From Cellvibrionaceae bacterium (GTDB lineage Bacteria > Pseudomonadota > Gammaproteobacteria > Pseudomonadales > Cellvibrionaceae), in NCBI GenBank assembly GCA_021151615.1, contig JAGKXA010000035.1, positions 1 through 26,671 on the forward strand: DNA of 26,671 nucleotides, read 5' to 3'. Below the pieces are notes generated by a model. The model had not been told where the DNA came from, made no database searches, and saw only the letters and a program-made list of their open reading frames with translations. A program made the position numbers and the translations under genes. Within the stretch, counting starts at the first letter, position 1. Each line of letters begins with the position of its first letter. Shown piece by piece: positions 14,287 to 23,143 of the stretch.

Positions 14287-15696
14287 TCAGCGCGCGCAAT
14301 CGATCCATTCAAAATTACCTTCCGCGTTTTGTTGTAAGCGGCGTTTACTGTTTTCGGGGCATTCATGGGCAAGCAATATCTGCTCGCGCGGAATATTTAA
14401 TCGCCAGGATAAGCCTAGCACTCCAATTGCTGCAAATTGATGCGGGTTAGCCACACCCACTACCAAGGGCAATTCAATGCGTTGTTGGCCTAACCACTGC
14501 AATTGATTTTCCGCCCAGAATGCACGGCTAATAACGGCGGGATATTCTGCACTTCGTGTGCCCTGCACAGCGGCCGCAGAGGCAATCCCCATTAATAGCA
14601 AACCAATCATTAACCGATTGGTTGTCGTTAGCGCGCGCGCAACCAAAAGCAGCGGAATAATAATCGCAACCGCCGCGTAGTATTCATAGGCTTGCTCAGC
14701 CAATACAAAATAAGGCCCATAAGCCAACACCACAAAAGCCGCTAACGCCAACCACTGGCGCCAATTGAGTTCACGCGCCAATTGCATATAACTCATAGCA
14801 TAGAGAATCGCCATGGGAATAAAACAAACGAGCGCCCAGATCACACCTTTGAGTGGCTGATCTGTGACTATCAACCTGAGCGCTTCACGCGGAATATTGA
14901 AAATCCACGCGATAAAACTGAGCGAATTCACCACCAGGTTTTCACCCAGGGTAATACCGTAGGCAGAATCGCGTTGCGGGGTAAATTGTTTATAGAAATA
15001 CAGCCATACCAGGCAAATTAGCGCACAAAGAATCCACACCAATTTATCTGTGCGTGAATAACGTTGTTTGTCGCGCAAAATAATGGCGAGCGCGACGACC
15101 AGTGCCGGAATCAAAATGGCAGCTTCTTTACTGAAGAGTGCGAGCAGTTGCAGCAACGGCAAACTCATCAGGCCCAACCAACGCCGCCGGCCGGTTAAAC
15201 GCGGTAAAGCAATCCATACGGATAGGGTGACACACAAAAAGAATACCAGTGTGGGGCTATTCATCGCCGCTACCCAATGCAGTGGCAAATAACTCGCCAC
15301 ATGCACAGCGTGCATAGCGGCTGTTAACAGGCCAATTGATTTTGCCTGAGGCCATTCCATAACTTGCGCGAATTGATACGCAAAGAGCGCAACAGCACCA
15401 GCAGAAAGTAAACACAAGAACCAGGAATACAGATGTGCGTACAACACATTTCCGCCCAGCACCTGCTCTACAAACCGCCAACCAGTATCCATACTCAACG
15501 GCCGCCAAAAACCGGTAGCGGATTGTGAAAAAAACGGCAACCACCAGGAATCCCCATTCAACCGCGCTTCACGCGCTTGCGTCAGGAAATAATAATCATC
15601 GCCCCAGAAGGGAATAAAAAGCGATGGCAACCAGAGAGCCAGTGCAAACAGAATAAATGCGGAGATGTAAAAATACGGAGAGTTGAATTTAAACAA
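14287..15696 (-). CDS. Polytopic membrane protein, GT-C glycosyltransferase-like
   Basis: A 469-residue inner-membrane protein with roughly 10-12 hydrophobic helices and a short C-terminal soluble part. The first helix is followed by FWGDDYYFL (Asp33-Asp34), placed like the acidic catalytic motif in the first periplasmic loop of GT-C (PMT/GT39-type) lipid-sugar-dependent glycosyltransferases. A cluster of aromatic residues and FWRPLSM follow. The specific family is not clear, so protein or lipid glycosylation is an inference. It lies 9 bp after the RNase H gene and precedes the SIR2-like gene by 79 bp, all co-directional. Confidence 0.7.
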   Translation of the reverse strand: MFKFNSPYFYISAFILFALALWLPSLFIPFWGDDYYFLTQAREARLNGDSWWLPFFSQSATGFWRPLSMDTGWRFVEQVLGGNVLYAHLYSWFLCLLSAGAVALFAYQFAQVMEWPQAKSIGLLTAAMHAVHVASYLPLHWVAAMNSPTLVFFLCVTLSVWIALPRLTGRRRWLGLMSLPLLQLLALFSKEAAILIPALVVALAIILRDKQRYSRTDKLVWILCALICLVWLYFYKQFTPQRDSAYGITLGENLVVNSLSFIAWIFNIPREALRLIVTDQPLKGVIWALVCFIPMAILYAMSYMQLARELNWRQWLALAAFVVLAYGPYFVLAEQAYEYYAAVAIIIPLLLVARALTTTNRLMIGLLLMGIASAAAVQGTRSAEYPAVISRAFWAENQLQWLGQQRIELPLVVGVANPHQFAAIGVLGLSWRLNIPREQILLAHECPENSKRRLQQNAEGNFEWIDCAR

Positions 15697-15705
15697 AATA
15701 TGCCT

Positions 15706-16458
15706 TTAACCCGCGCGGGTTGCCAAAATTGCAGTGACGTCCAATGGCTCGCGATAAAGTGAAAAATCGGTTTCGCGGGATTCTATAGCAAGAATGGACA
15801 TGCGGTCAGCGAGTTCGTTGCCTTGAACACCGACGTGACCATTCACGTGCAATACTTGCACTTTGTCTTTCAGGGTTTGGTGCAAGGAATAGATTTCCTT
15901 AATCAATTCGAGGTTTTTAATCTCCCCGCCTTTCTTTTTCCAACCCGCCTTCTCCCAACCGATGGCCCATTGCACAACACATTGGATGGAGTATTGGGAG
16001 TCCGAAAAAACCGCAGCGGTTTTGCCTTTGGCGATTTCATCTTTTGCCAATAACAAACCTTGGTGCAATGCATTTAACTCAGCGGTATTATTAGTACCCA
16101 TGGGGTTATACAAACCATACCAAAGCTCAACCAATTTACCATCGCGATAAACCGCCAACCCGGAACCCGCTTCACCGGGGTTGGGTTCGCAACCGCCATC
16201 GGTAAATATTTTTACATCTACCGATAATTCGTTTACCTCAGTCGCGTTGTAGGTTTTTATTTTTGCACCACTCGACGCTGCACGTCCCGTTCCAGCAGTA
16301 GGCTTTGCACCACCAAAAGCCGCTTCGGCTTCTTCGCGCGTTAAAAACGATTTGTAACGCGCCCCGATAAATCCATCAACATGCTTTTTACACGTAGGCC
16401 AATCCGTAAAAATCCCAGTCTCTCGCCCTGCCCATACCACATAAAATTTTGAAGCCAT
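15706..16458 (-). CDS. rnhA: Ribonuclease H1 with N-terminal hybrid-binding (viroplasmin-like) domain
   Basis: A 250-residue cytoplasmic endonuclease that degrades RNA in RNA-DNA hybrids. Residues 1-48 (FYVVWAGRETGIFTDWPTC, then FLTREEAEAAF) form the caulimovirus-VI/viroplasmin-like hybrid-binding domain found in eukaryotic and some bacterial RNases H1. A Gly/Ser-rich linker leads to the catalytic domain with Asp87 (FTDGG), Glu127 (TAELNAL), Asp153 (SDSQYS), His208 (GHVGVQGNELAD) and Asp218, the complete DEDD set. The ATG at 16458 is preferred over a TTG 15 bp upstream because AAAGAG precedes it. The two-domain form differs from the short E. coli RnhA, so the symbol is by function. Immediately followed by the GT-C-like gene. 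Confidence 0.93.
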   Translation of the reverse strand: MASKFYVVWAGRETGIFTDWPTCKKHVDGFIGARYKSFLTREEAEAAFGGAKPTAGTGRAASSGAKIKTYNATEVNELSVDVKIFTDGGCEPNPGEAGSGLAVYRDGKLVELWYGLYNPMGTNNTAELNALHQGLLLAKDEIAKGKTAAVFSDSQYSIQCVVQWAIGWEKAGWKKKGGEIKNLELIKEIYSLHQTLKDKVQVLHVNGHVGVQGNELADRMSILAIESRETDFSLYREPLDVTAILATRAG

Positions 16459-16488
16459 TACACACTCTTTCAATTTATTAATGTATTT

Positions 16489-17322
16489 TTAGCTTTCAGT
16501 ACAATGACCAGTCATCACATCTTTCTTACATATAAATAGGCTTACATTAATTAATTCTTGCACTTGAATAGCAATATCGCAACAAGTAGGCCATTGAGGA
16601 AAGTTATGATCATCTGGAGTGGATATTATCCTTTCATATTCTTGAGATAAATTCCTAACATTGCTTATTAATGAACTCCATTCTAATAAATAAATACTAG
16701 ATATTTCAGCTGCTACTGGAGTTAACGCTAGAAGGGTTTCGTAGTTCTGATGGCAGACTTCTAGAAGCATTTTCATCTGCAATGCAGTAACACTACTTTT
16801 TTTTGAAAATGCATAAAAGTATGTTTTTCTGCAAAAATCTTCCAGCTCATCGATTTGGGCGCTATGTTTTGCATGTTTATCCCAAGCATGCGGATTGCCT
16901 GATTTAAATACGTCTAAAATCAAGCACGCATGACGCTCCAAGCTTTTTCGCAATTCTTCCTTTCGATCTTCTACTATCTTGTGCTCATTAGCTTTAATTT
17001 CTACTGCTCTTGCATGAGAAAGTGCATTTAGGAAAAGACCTAAGAGCATTACACCTAAAAAAACTTGAAGTGTAACTAGTACCTGTCCAATCACTGTTTT
17101 CGGGGAAATGTCACCAAATCCTAGCGTTGTCATAGTCACCACACTGAAATACAGCGCTTCAACAAAGTTATCTATTGCCAATCCCAGGCTGGAAGGAAAA
17201 AGCCAGTACACCAAAGTAAAAAAAACAACTAATCCGATGTATGTTAGTAAATAACTGAAAGAACCCAGCGTCGATAATAATCGAAGCATAAAAAACCAAT
17301 TGAGAATTGTTATTCGACTCAT
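16489..17322 (-). CDS. Two-TM potassium channel-like protein, AT-rich
   Basis: A 277-residue inner-membrane protein. TM1 (~24-43), a pore loop with TMTTLGFGD (Thr65 to Asp71, the GFG signature of K+ selectivity filters) and TM2 (~78-100) give the Ion_trans_2 layout. The long cytoplasmic C-terminal part (from ~105) is Lys/Glu-rich and helical and has no recognised RCK or cyclic-nucleotide domain. Its stretch has clearly lower GC than its neighbours (17 of 60 bases G/C at 16501-16560, 20 of 60 at 17041-17100, against 29 of 60 at 17401-17460), suggesting acquisition. Its ATG overlaps the DUF3999 stop by 4 bp (ATGA). It may pass K+; the gating signal is unknown. Confidence 0.85.
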   Translation of the reverse strand: MSRITILNWFFMLRLLSTLGSFSYLLTYIGLVVFFTLVYWLFPSSLGLAIDNFVEALYFSVVTMTTLGFGDISPKTVIGQVLVTLQVFLGVMLLGLFLNALSHARAVEIKANEHKIVEDRKEELRKSLERHACLILDVFKSGNPHAWDKHAKHSAQIDELEDFCRKTYFYAFSKKSSVTALQMKMLLEVCHQNYETLLALTPVAAEISSIYLLEWSSLISNVRNLSQEYERIISTPDDHNFPQWPTCCDIAIQVQELINVSLFICKKDVMTGHCTES

Positions 17323-18725
17323 TTCTTTTCCCTCATCTGCCCCATCAACCTAACCACAACACCAATCAACACACCAACCGCTAAAATCAAAATCCCCCAG
17401 AATACGATGGTTTTCCAGCTGATTTGCATTCCGTGGCGGGCGAATTGGTTGATGTTTGGGTTTAGTGGGTTAACGCTGGCGGATTGCCAGGTGATTTCTT
17501 TGCCGGCGATTAATTGCGAAAATATTTGTGCGCTGGTGTTTTGGTTTTGGAGTTTGCTGTCGGTTTCTATAGCGATTTTAAAGGGCGCGGCGGTGTTGGC
17601 GATAAATTGCAGCAGCTCAGGTTGGCGTTGGAACACCAGAAGGGGGTTGGCGCTGGTGCGTACCAGTTCGTTCAGTTCTATTCGCCAATAACTGTGGGGG
17701 TTGTTGTAAATGCTGATCGCGTCGCTGTGCTGCCAATCACTGCCAACCTGGGTGTTAAACCAAATACCCTGATGCACTAATTGCCAGGGCTGTTTTTCGT
17801 TTGCGCGCGAGAATACGCGCAAACTATCCCCGTAGGTTAATTCACCTAACTGAATATCGATACGCCCAACAGGCGCTATATCATCGCGTTGGAATTCCCA
17901 GGCCGCCACCGGCATAGCGGGTGAAGCTGCGCCGGCACGCAATGCGGAATCCTGATCTTCGGCGAGCTGGCCGGTAACTTCCCAGCGGTCGGGTATGGCT
18001 GCTGTGGCGATTTTATCGGTGTTTTCCACAGCCACTTGCGTGAGTTGCAATTGCTCGCCACCGCGCGTGAATTGTAATTTCAAATAGGCGTATTGTTTTT
18101 CAGCAAGATTAATCGCAATTTTATTGCGCGTGAGCTGCTGGCCGTCTTTTGACAGTTGCACCAGCGTGGTATTGGCAATGGGCGACCAAGTGGACATATC
18201 GTTGGTGCCGCTAACCTGTACTTCCAAATATTGATGCTTTTCACTCTGCGGCCAGGAAACCGCCAACTTATCCGCGCGGGTTTTAAGATCACTCAAATCC
18301 ACCACAAAAAAATCGGTGGGAGCTGTCTGGTTTTGTAATTCTTCCTTGTCGTTTTTAACTACGCTTACCGAAATTTCATTATCGTCCAGACGAATAGAGG
18401 CACTACTCAAGGCCAGCAACATTTCCGGCGCAGTACCCACTGCCACCGGAAAAAAACGCACGGGCGTTTGCTGTGACTGTTCGTTAACTTCAGTGTTGGG
18501 CGCACTGATGCGATAGGGTAATTTGTTGCCCTGGGCATCGGTCACGACTAAATCATTGAGCCGGGAATCACCGCTGTAGCGATAGATATCATGCGTAAGC
18601 GGTGCTTGCACATAAGTTCCCGTCGCCTGATCAATTTGATAAACGGGAATGACTTCAGCCTGTGCAAACAGGCTGGCGCCACATAAAGCAGCACCAAGCA
18701 AAAAATATTTTTTAATTGCAATCAT
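17319..18725 (-). CDS. DUF3999 family exported protein, C-terminal membrane anchor
   Basis: A 468-residue protein with a signal peptide (MIAIKKYFLLGAALCGASLF, cleaved near AQA), a large periplasmic beta-rich domain (for example HDIYRYSGDSRLNDLVVTDAQG, GRIDIQLGELTYGDSLRVFS) and a single C-terminal membrane helix (~440-462, VFWGILILAVGVLIGVVVRL) with a Lys-rich end. Family DUF3999 has no known activity. It is typically encoded beside DUF2339 membrane proteins, as here. Genes on both sides are close: 14 bp to the glutaredoxin-like gene, 4 bp overlap with the channel gene. Confidence 0.85.
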   Translation of the reverse strand: MIAIKKYFLLGAALCGASLFAQAEVIPVYQIDQATGTYVQAPLTHDIYRYSGDSRLNDLVVTDAQGNKLPYRISAPNTEVNEQSQQTPVRFFPVAVGTAPEMLLALSSASIRLDDNEISVSVVKNDKEELQNQTAPTDFFVVDLSDLKTRADKLAVSWPQSEKHQYLEVQVSGTNDMSTWSPIANTTLVQLSKDGQQLTRNKIAINLAEKQYAYLKLQFTRGGEQLQLTQVAVENTDKIATAAIPDRWEVTGQLAEDQDSALRAGAASPAMPVAAWEFQRDDIAPVGRIDIQLGELTYGDSLRVFSRANEKQPWQLVHQGIWFNTQVGSDWQHSDAISIYNNPHSYWRIELNELVRTSANPLLVFQRQPELLQFIANTAAPFKIAIETDSKLQNQNTSAQIFSQLIAGKEITWQSASVNPLNPNINQFARHGMQISWKTIVFWGILILAVGVLIGVVVRLMGQMREKK

Positions 18726-18739
18726 TGATACTCAACCTT

Positions 18740-19411
18740 TTAAAAACTTGCCAATGATTTGGATTGTTTCGCTAGCGCCATAATTTCACTGTAACTGGAG
18801 CCATCCTTAACGCGGGTGTAGCCAACCCAGGTGGCGGGGTAACCGGCAATACCCATGGTTTGGAGTAGCTGCTTGCTGTCCCCTACTTTCTCTACATCAA
18901 TATCGGCAAAGCTGATTTGATTTTCCCTTAGCTCTTTGCGCAGTTTGGCGCAATGCGGGCACCAGTCTGTACCATAGAGCACAATGCGTGGTGAGCCATC
19001 GGCATTGAAGTGCGATTTAAAATAGCGCCGTTCATTAGGCGTGAGATAAGTTTCGCCAAAGGCTTTACCCAGAGTGCTGGCAATATTCGGCACATAAAAG
19101 CCGGTAAGCGTTTGATTGCCCGCTACCAAAAGGGGAAAGCTATTACCTGCGCCATAGCCTTGCCAGAGTTTAAAGTCCGGTTCATCCGGCCGCTCGGGGC
19201 TAATCACTTTTTCAGTGAAAGGAACATGGCGATTGCGCAATTCTTTTATCGCATTTGCACAAGTATCACCACATCCCTCAAATGTGAAAATCCAGGTTGT
19301 CGGTTTACCGGTGGCGTCTACTGCGGTTGGGTTACTACTCCACGGCAATTGCCCATTGTTCCAATACCAATAGCCGGCAACCAATAAGCCGAGCAATACG
19401 ATTTTTTTCAT
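18740..19411 (-). CDS. Membrane-anchored tandem glutaredoxin/thioredoxin-like protein
   Basis: A 223-residue protein with an N-terminal hydrophobic segment (~4-17), either an uncleaved anchor or signal. Two thioredoxin-fold modules follow. The first has EGCGDTCANAIKEL (Cys47, Cys51), a CxxxC not CxxC motif. The second has YGTDWCPHCAKLRKEL (Cys151, Cys154) and a later IAGYPATWVGY with cis-Pro loop, as in glutaredoxins. A periplasmic location would make it a thiol-disulfide oxidoreductase acting on envelope proteins. It lies between the DUF2339 and DUF3999 genes, which suggests a partner of that pair. AAGGAA precedes the ATG. Confidence 0.82.
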   Translation of the reverse strand: MKKIVLLGLLVAGYWYWNNGQLPWSSNPTAVDATGKPTTWIFTFEGCGDTCANAIKELRNRHVPFTEKVISPERPDEPDFKLWQGYGAGNSFPLLVAGNQTLTGFYVPNIASTLGKAFGETYLTPNERRYFKSHFNADGSPRIVLYGTDWCPHCAKLRKELRENQISFADIDVEKVGDSKQLLQTMGIAGYPATWVGYTRVKDGSSYSEIMALAKQSKSLASF

Positions 19412-19507
19412 GTGATTCCTTTTTTATCTCTCTATGTGTATTTCTGTATATTTAATGTTGCTTTTTGTAGGTCTTTTTATGGTGTCAATGGATATTGCGC
19501 CTGCAAT

Positions 19508-22294
19508 TTACTCCGCTGTAGGCTGATCAGATTTCGCCTTGGCCGGAATTGGCGATAAATAACCGATTAACAACATCAAACCGCCAACAACCATAAACGA
19601 AATTATCCGCGCAAGTGTGCCAGTACCGGTTAGGTCTTTGGTAAAGAGTTTTAACAATACCAATCCCAGTAGCCCTGCCCCAATAATCCACAGCTCGCGC
19701 ACCTGAATACGGCGGGAAATATTCATCACCACCAATGCGCAAATTGCCCAGAGGATTGATAACGCCATCTGCACGATGATGGAATCCCACATCACATGGG
19801 ACACATAGGCAACATCGGCGTATTGGTGAATTGCACGCAGCAAGACAATGTTAATCCACACAAAGCCTAATAAGCCGATGACTCCATAACGCAACTCGGC
19901 GGGAGCGGAATACAAGCCGATAAAACCGCGTTTAATCGCGTAAGCAAATATGATCAGTACTGCTGCTTGTGCTAAATCGAGCGGATTTAATATAGGCAAA
20001 TAGAATTGGTCGGTAATGCCGGCGTAGTGGCTGGCGTATATAAACCAGAGCAATAAACCCAACAGTAGTGGTGCGGGAATCAAGTTTTTGTAATCCGCTG
20101 GATAATTTGCAAACGGCCAAATGGATTTATTGGTGAGGTTCAACAACGCAATTAAAGGCACGACCAAACAGGCGAACCACAATACCGCTGCGCCGGTGCC
20201 GTGCCAATTCAGTTCGTTTTGCCAATGGCTCGCTTCCCAGTACACAAGGCTAAACAAAAACCAAGCGGTTAATACATGGAACACACTAAGCAAACCACAA
20301 GAACTGCTTTCGCGCTGGCGCCACAAAAAGCGATATTGCACCAACACAAATACCAGCAACGCAAGCAAGCCCCAACCCTGTGAGGGATAAACGTCGTAAC
20401 CGATGAACAGGCCTTCGCCAAAATTGTTCATGGCCAACACAGCGGTTAACGGCAACAGCCAAAATCCGACACGCACCAATTGTGGCCACTGTACTTTTAT
20501 ACCCAGCAGTACAAACGCAGCAACTGAGCCTGCGAAAAGTAGTATCAGCGATGGGAAATGTTGCTCGCCGGGAACGTGCTTTTCTATCTCGATATAACCA
20601 GCGAGCAACCACCACAACCAACCGATAATTAACGTGAGCTGCGCCAAGGGTTTTTCAAAACGGTTACTGTGCTCCGCAAAGCGCGTGAGCAAATACGAAA
20701 TGCATAGAGCGGATGCGGCCAAAATTAGCAGGCTAATAAAATCGCCCGCGATCAACGGAATCGCACCCGCATCTATGCCGTGAATAATTAACGAAAAGGC
20801 CGCAGCGATATGCAACAAATAGCCAGCAAAACGCGGCAGGAAACGCTGCTGGCGCAAACCAACCCAAATCAAACCAGTGGCTTCCAGCGCCCAGGTGGCA
20901 GATGTCCATTGTGCATCCAACGCGAGTGGAATAGTTAAGGTTGCAAAGGTAACGCCGAGGGCGATAAAGGATTCAATCAACACGCGATGAGTTTGCTGGT
21001 ATTTACCCCATAAAAATTTTGCCAAACCGATATAGATCGCCGACAGAATTAATGCACTAATCGCCAAACCGTATTCAGTGTGTTTGAGCAGCGCGGTTTG
21101 CAAACCAAACGCAACAATGGGCAAACCGAAAGTGAGGCTGCCATCCACTAAGCCTTTTAAGTTTGGAGGTTGCTTGAGTGAAAATAAAATCGAAACCGTT
21201 AAGTAGAGGGCAAAAAACGCAAGCAGAAAGGGTTGCGTGCTCGCGTATAAATGCGGCTGGTAATCGAGCACACCCCAGGCCGAGGTGATTACAAAGGTGA
21301 ACACAAAACCAACCCAGTTCAGTAGGCGCCAGGTTTTAAACCAGGCGATGGCGAGGATACCGATATTGAGCAGCAGATAAAAACTGAATAGGCCGACATG
21401 ATTGCCGGAACCGTCTGATGTGAGGATGGGCGCAAGAAATCCACCGGCAGTGGCCATAAGTGCAAGCACTTGTGCATTTTGCAGAACCGCGAGTGCGGCG
21501 CCGAGCATCACAATAATAAACATCAACGCAAAGGCGGCGCCCGTTGGCATAAGCGAATACATTTTTGCCGCGGCAAATACCGTTAAATAGAGTGCTGCAA
21601 TACCACCGCCTTGTAACACCAATCCATAACCACCCTCTTTCAGTCGGGTTTTCCAACCCAAACCAATTAGCGCAATGGCAATAGCGGCAACCGCAGACAT
21701 ACGCACTTCAATTGGCAGTAATCCTTGATTGGAGGCGTATTTCACCAGGAAGCTCAACCCAAAAAACATCACCACCATGCCGATGCGCACAATGGGATTG
21801 CCTTCGGTGAAAAAACGCTGCACATAAGCAAATGCTTTTTCGACGGCGTTCGGCGTGCGGGGCGGATATACGCGAGCTTGCTGATAGGCAGGTTTGCTGG
21901 TTTGTATGGTTTCGGCAGGCGGAACACTTGCTTGTGGAGAAGCTATTGCAGCATCGGCAGCTTTTTCATTTGCCATTTCTGGTGCGGGTGCTTCTGGTAA
22001 ATCTATGCCATGGGCTTTGAGCCGTTCCGCCAGTGGAACACGGGTTTCACTAACCTGGGGATCTGGCGAAGTATCTACAGGCATAGGCTCGATAGCCTGA
22101 GTGTTGGAGGATAACGGCTGATCCTGTTTCTTTAAGAGATCCAGATTATTTTCCAACCGTTGGATTTTGCTACTGAGTTGAAAAATTTTGGTAAGTAGAA
22201 AACCCAATACGCCGCCGATAACCCAGCCATTGCCATAAAAAATGGCCTCACCTAATGCCATACCCACCAGAGTAAAAATTATCAAAAGCACCAT
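19508..22294 (-). CDS. DUF2339 large polytopic membrane protein
   Basis: A 928-residue protein. An N-terminal membrane helix (~1-38) is followed by a coiled-coil-like segment (LSSKIQRLENNLDLLKK) and a Pro/Ala/Glu-rich linker to ~160. About 25 further membrane helices occupy the rest, to the Lys-rich end. This matches the DUF2339 'predicted membrane protein' architecture. The function of DUF2339 is unknown, but its size and repeated helix hairpins suggest a scaffold or transport-like role. AAGGAA lies 5 nt before the ATG. Located between DUF4230 (59 bp upstream) and the glutaredoxin-like gene (96 bp downstream). Confidence 0.88.
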   Translation of the reverse strand: MVLLIIFTLVGMALGEAIFYGNGWVIGGVLGFLLTKIFQLSSKIQRLENNLDLLKKQDQPLSSNTQAIEPMPVDTSPDPQVSETRVPLAERLKAHGIDLPEAPAPEMANEKAADAAIASPQASVPPAETIQTSKPAYQQARVYPPRTPNAVEKAFAYVQRFFTEGNPIVRIGMVVMFFGLSFLVKYASNQGLLPIEVRMSAVAAIAIALIGLGWKTRLKEGGYGLVLQGGGIAALYLTVFAAAKMYSLMPTGAAFALMFIIVMLGAALAVLQNAQVLALMATAGGFLAPILTSDGSGNHVGLFSFYLLLNIGILAIAWFKTWRLLNWVGFVFTFVITSAWGVLDYQPHLYASTQPFLLAFFALYLTVSILFSLKQPPNLKGLVDGSLTFGLPIVAFGLQTALLKHTEYGLAISALILSAIYIGLAKFLWGKYQQTHRVLIESFIALGVTFATLTIPLALDAQWTSATWALEATGLIWVGLRQQRFLPRFAGYLLHIAAAFSLIIHGIDAGAIPLIAGDFISLLILAASALCISYLLTRFAEHSNRFEKPLAQLTLIIGWLWWLLAGYIEIEKHVPGEQHFPSLILLFAGSVAAFVLLGIKVQWPQLVRVGFWLLPLTAVLAMNNFGEGLFIGYDVYPSQGWGLLALLVFVLVQYRFLWRQRESSSCGLLSVFHVLTAWFLFSLVYWEASHWQNELNWHGTGAAVLWFACLVVPLIALLNLTNKSIWPFANYPADYKNLIPAPLLLGLLLWFIYASHYAGITDQFYLPILNPLDLAQAAVLIIFAYAIKRGFIGLYSAPAELRYGVIGLLGFVWINIVLLRAIHQYADVAYVSHVMWDSIIVQMALSILWAICALVVMNISRRIQVRELWIIGAGLLGLVLLKLFTKDLTGTGTLARIISFMVVGGLMLLIGYLSPIPAKAKSDQPTAE

Positions 22295-22353
22295 GGGAAT
22301 TCCTTGTTGATTGTGTTTACTTGGTTATTATCTATGGCTATTGGGTTACCTGA

Positions 22354-22986
22354 TTAGTGCTTGCTCTCGTCGGTAACCACATGAATTGTTTTCAGCGGCT
22401 CGAGTACTCGCTCCTGCTCCAATTGCCAACCCGCCGATGCACAGAGTTGCTGCATCATTAATTCAATTTGTTGTTGGGCAATTTTTGGCAAATCACTTTC
22501 GCGCGCTTTTTCCTGCATCAATTTCTTGGCTTCCACCAAAATTGCCGTGTAGTCTTCATTATCAAATTTATTGAGGAGGCCCTGGTTAATATCATAAAAC
22601 TTGTAATCAGTATCGATTGAAAGAATTTCCGCCTCGGCAAATTGTTCCACTACCAGTGTGCGATTATGTTGGTCGCGACGAAAATGCATTTTGGAAAAAT
22701 CAAAGCCAACCGACACTTTTGCCTTTGCGACTACCAGTGCTTTGCTGTTGGTTTTAAATATCCCGAGGAAATCCTTTTTAGTGTTGTGATCATAAATTTC
22801 AGTGAAGTAACCTTCGGCCACCACCACCTTGAATACTTTTTCAATACGCTCCAACAGGATATGGGACTCCGCAGAAACATCCTGCACGGGAACCTTAAGC
22901 TTTTTAGCGTAGTACCAATTGAACCCTTGCCAGGCTGCAACACCACCAATAAGCATGGCCACCACAAATAAAATCACGTCCATCAT
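22354..22986 (-). CDS. DUF4230 family protein, N-terminal membrane anchor
   Basis: A 210-residue protein: one membrane helix (~4-22), then a soluble domain with KALVVAKAKVSVGFDFSKM, a hallmark of DUF4230, and ILSIDTDYKFYDINQGLLNKF, ending in charged helices. The ATG pair at 22986/22983 is behind AAAGGAA. The function of DUF4230 is unknown. First gene of the eight-gene minus-strand run, so its upstream region (22987-23143) should hold the operon promoter, back to back with that of pabB. Confidence 0.82.
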   Translation of the reverse strand: MMDVILFVVAMLIGGVAAWQGFNWYYAKKLKVPVQDVSAESHILLERIEKVFKVVVAEGYFTEIYDHNTKKDFLGIFKTNSKALVVAKAKVSVGFDFSKMHFRRDQHNRTLVVEQFAEAEILSIDTDYKFYDINQGLLNKFDNEDYTAILVEAKKLMQEKARESDLPKIAQQQIELMMQQLCASAGWQLEQERVLEPLKTIHVVTDESKH

Positions 22987-23143
22987 TAGTTCCTTTCATA
23001 CAGGGCCAGGAAAGTACAGCCACAACCGCTAGCCCGACAAAAAAATGCAGCTTAAACGGGCTTGTCACTAAAGTCTATTTAGCCCTGGCTGCAAACAATG
23101 CGCTAAAATGCACGGCTCATAAGGCTGTTGGTTTAGCAATTCC
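22987..23143. promoter_or_regulatory. Divergent promoter region, DUF4230 operon (-) and pabB (+)
   Basis: A 157-bp gap between divergent genes. TAAAAT at 23104-23109 is a fair -10 for pabB but no good -35 stands 17 bp before it (TTAGCC at 19 bp). The minus-strand promoter is not placed. Confidence 0.35.
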
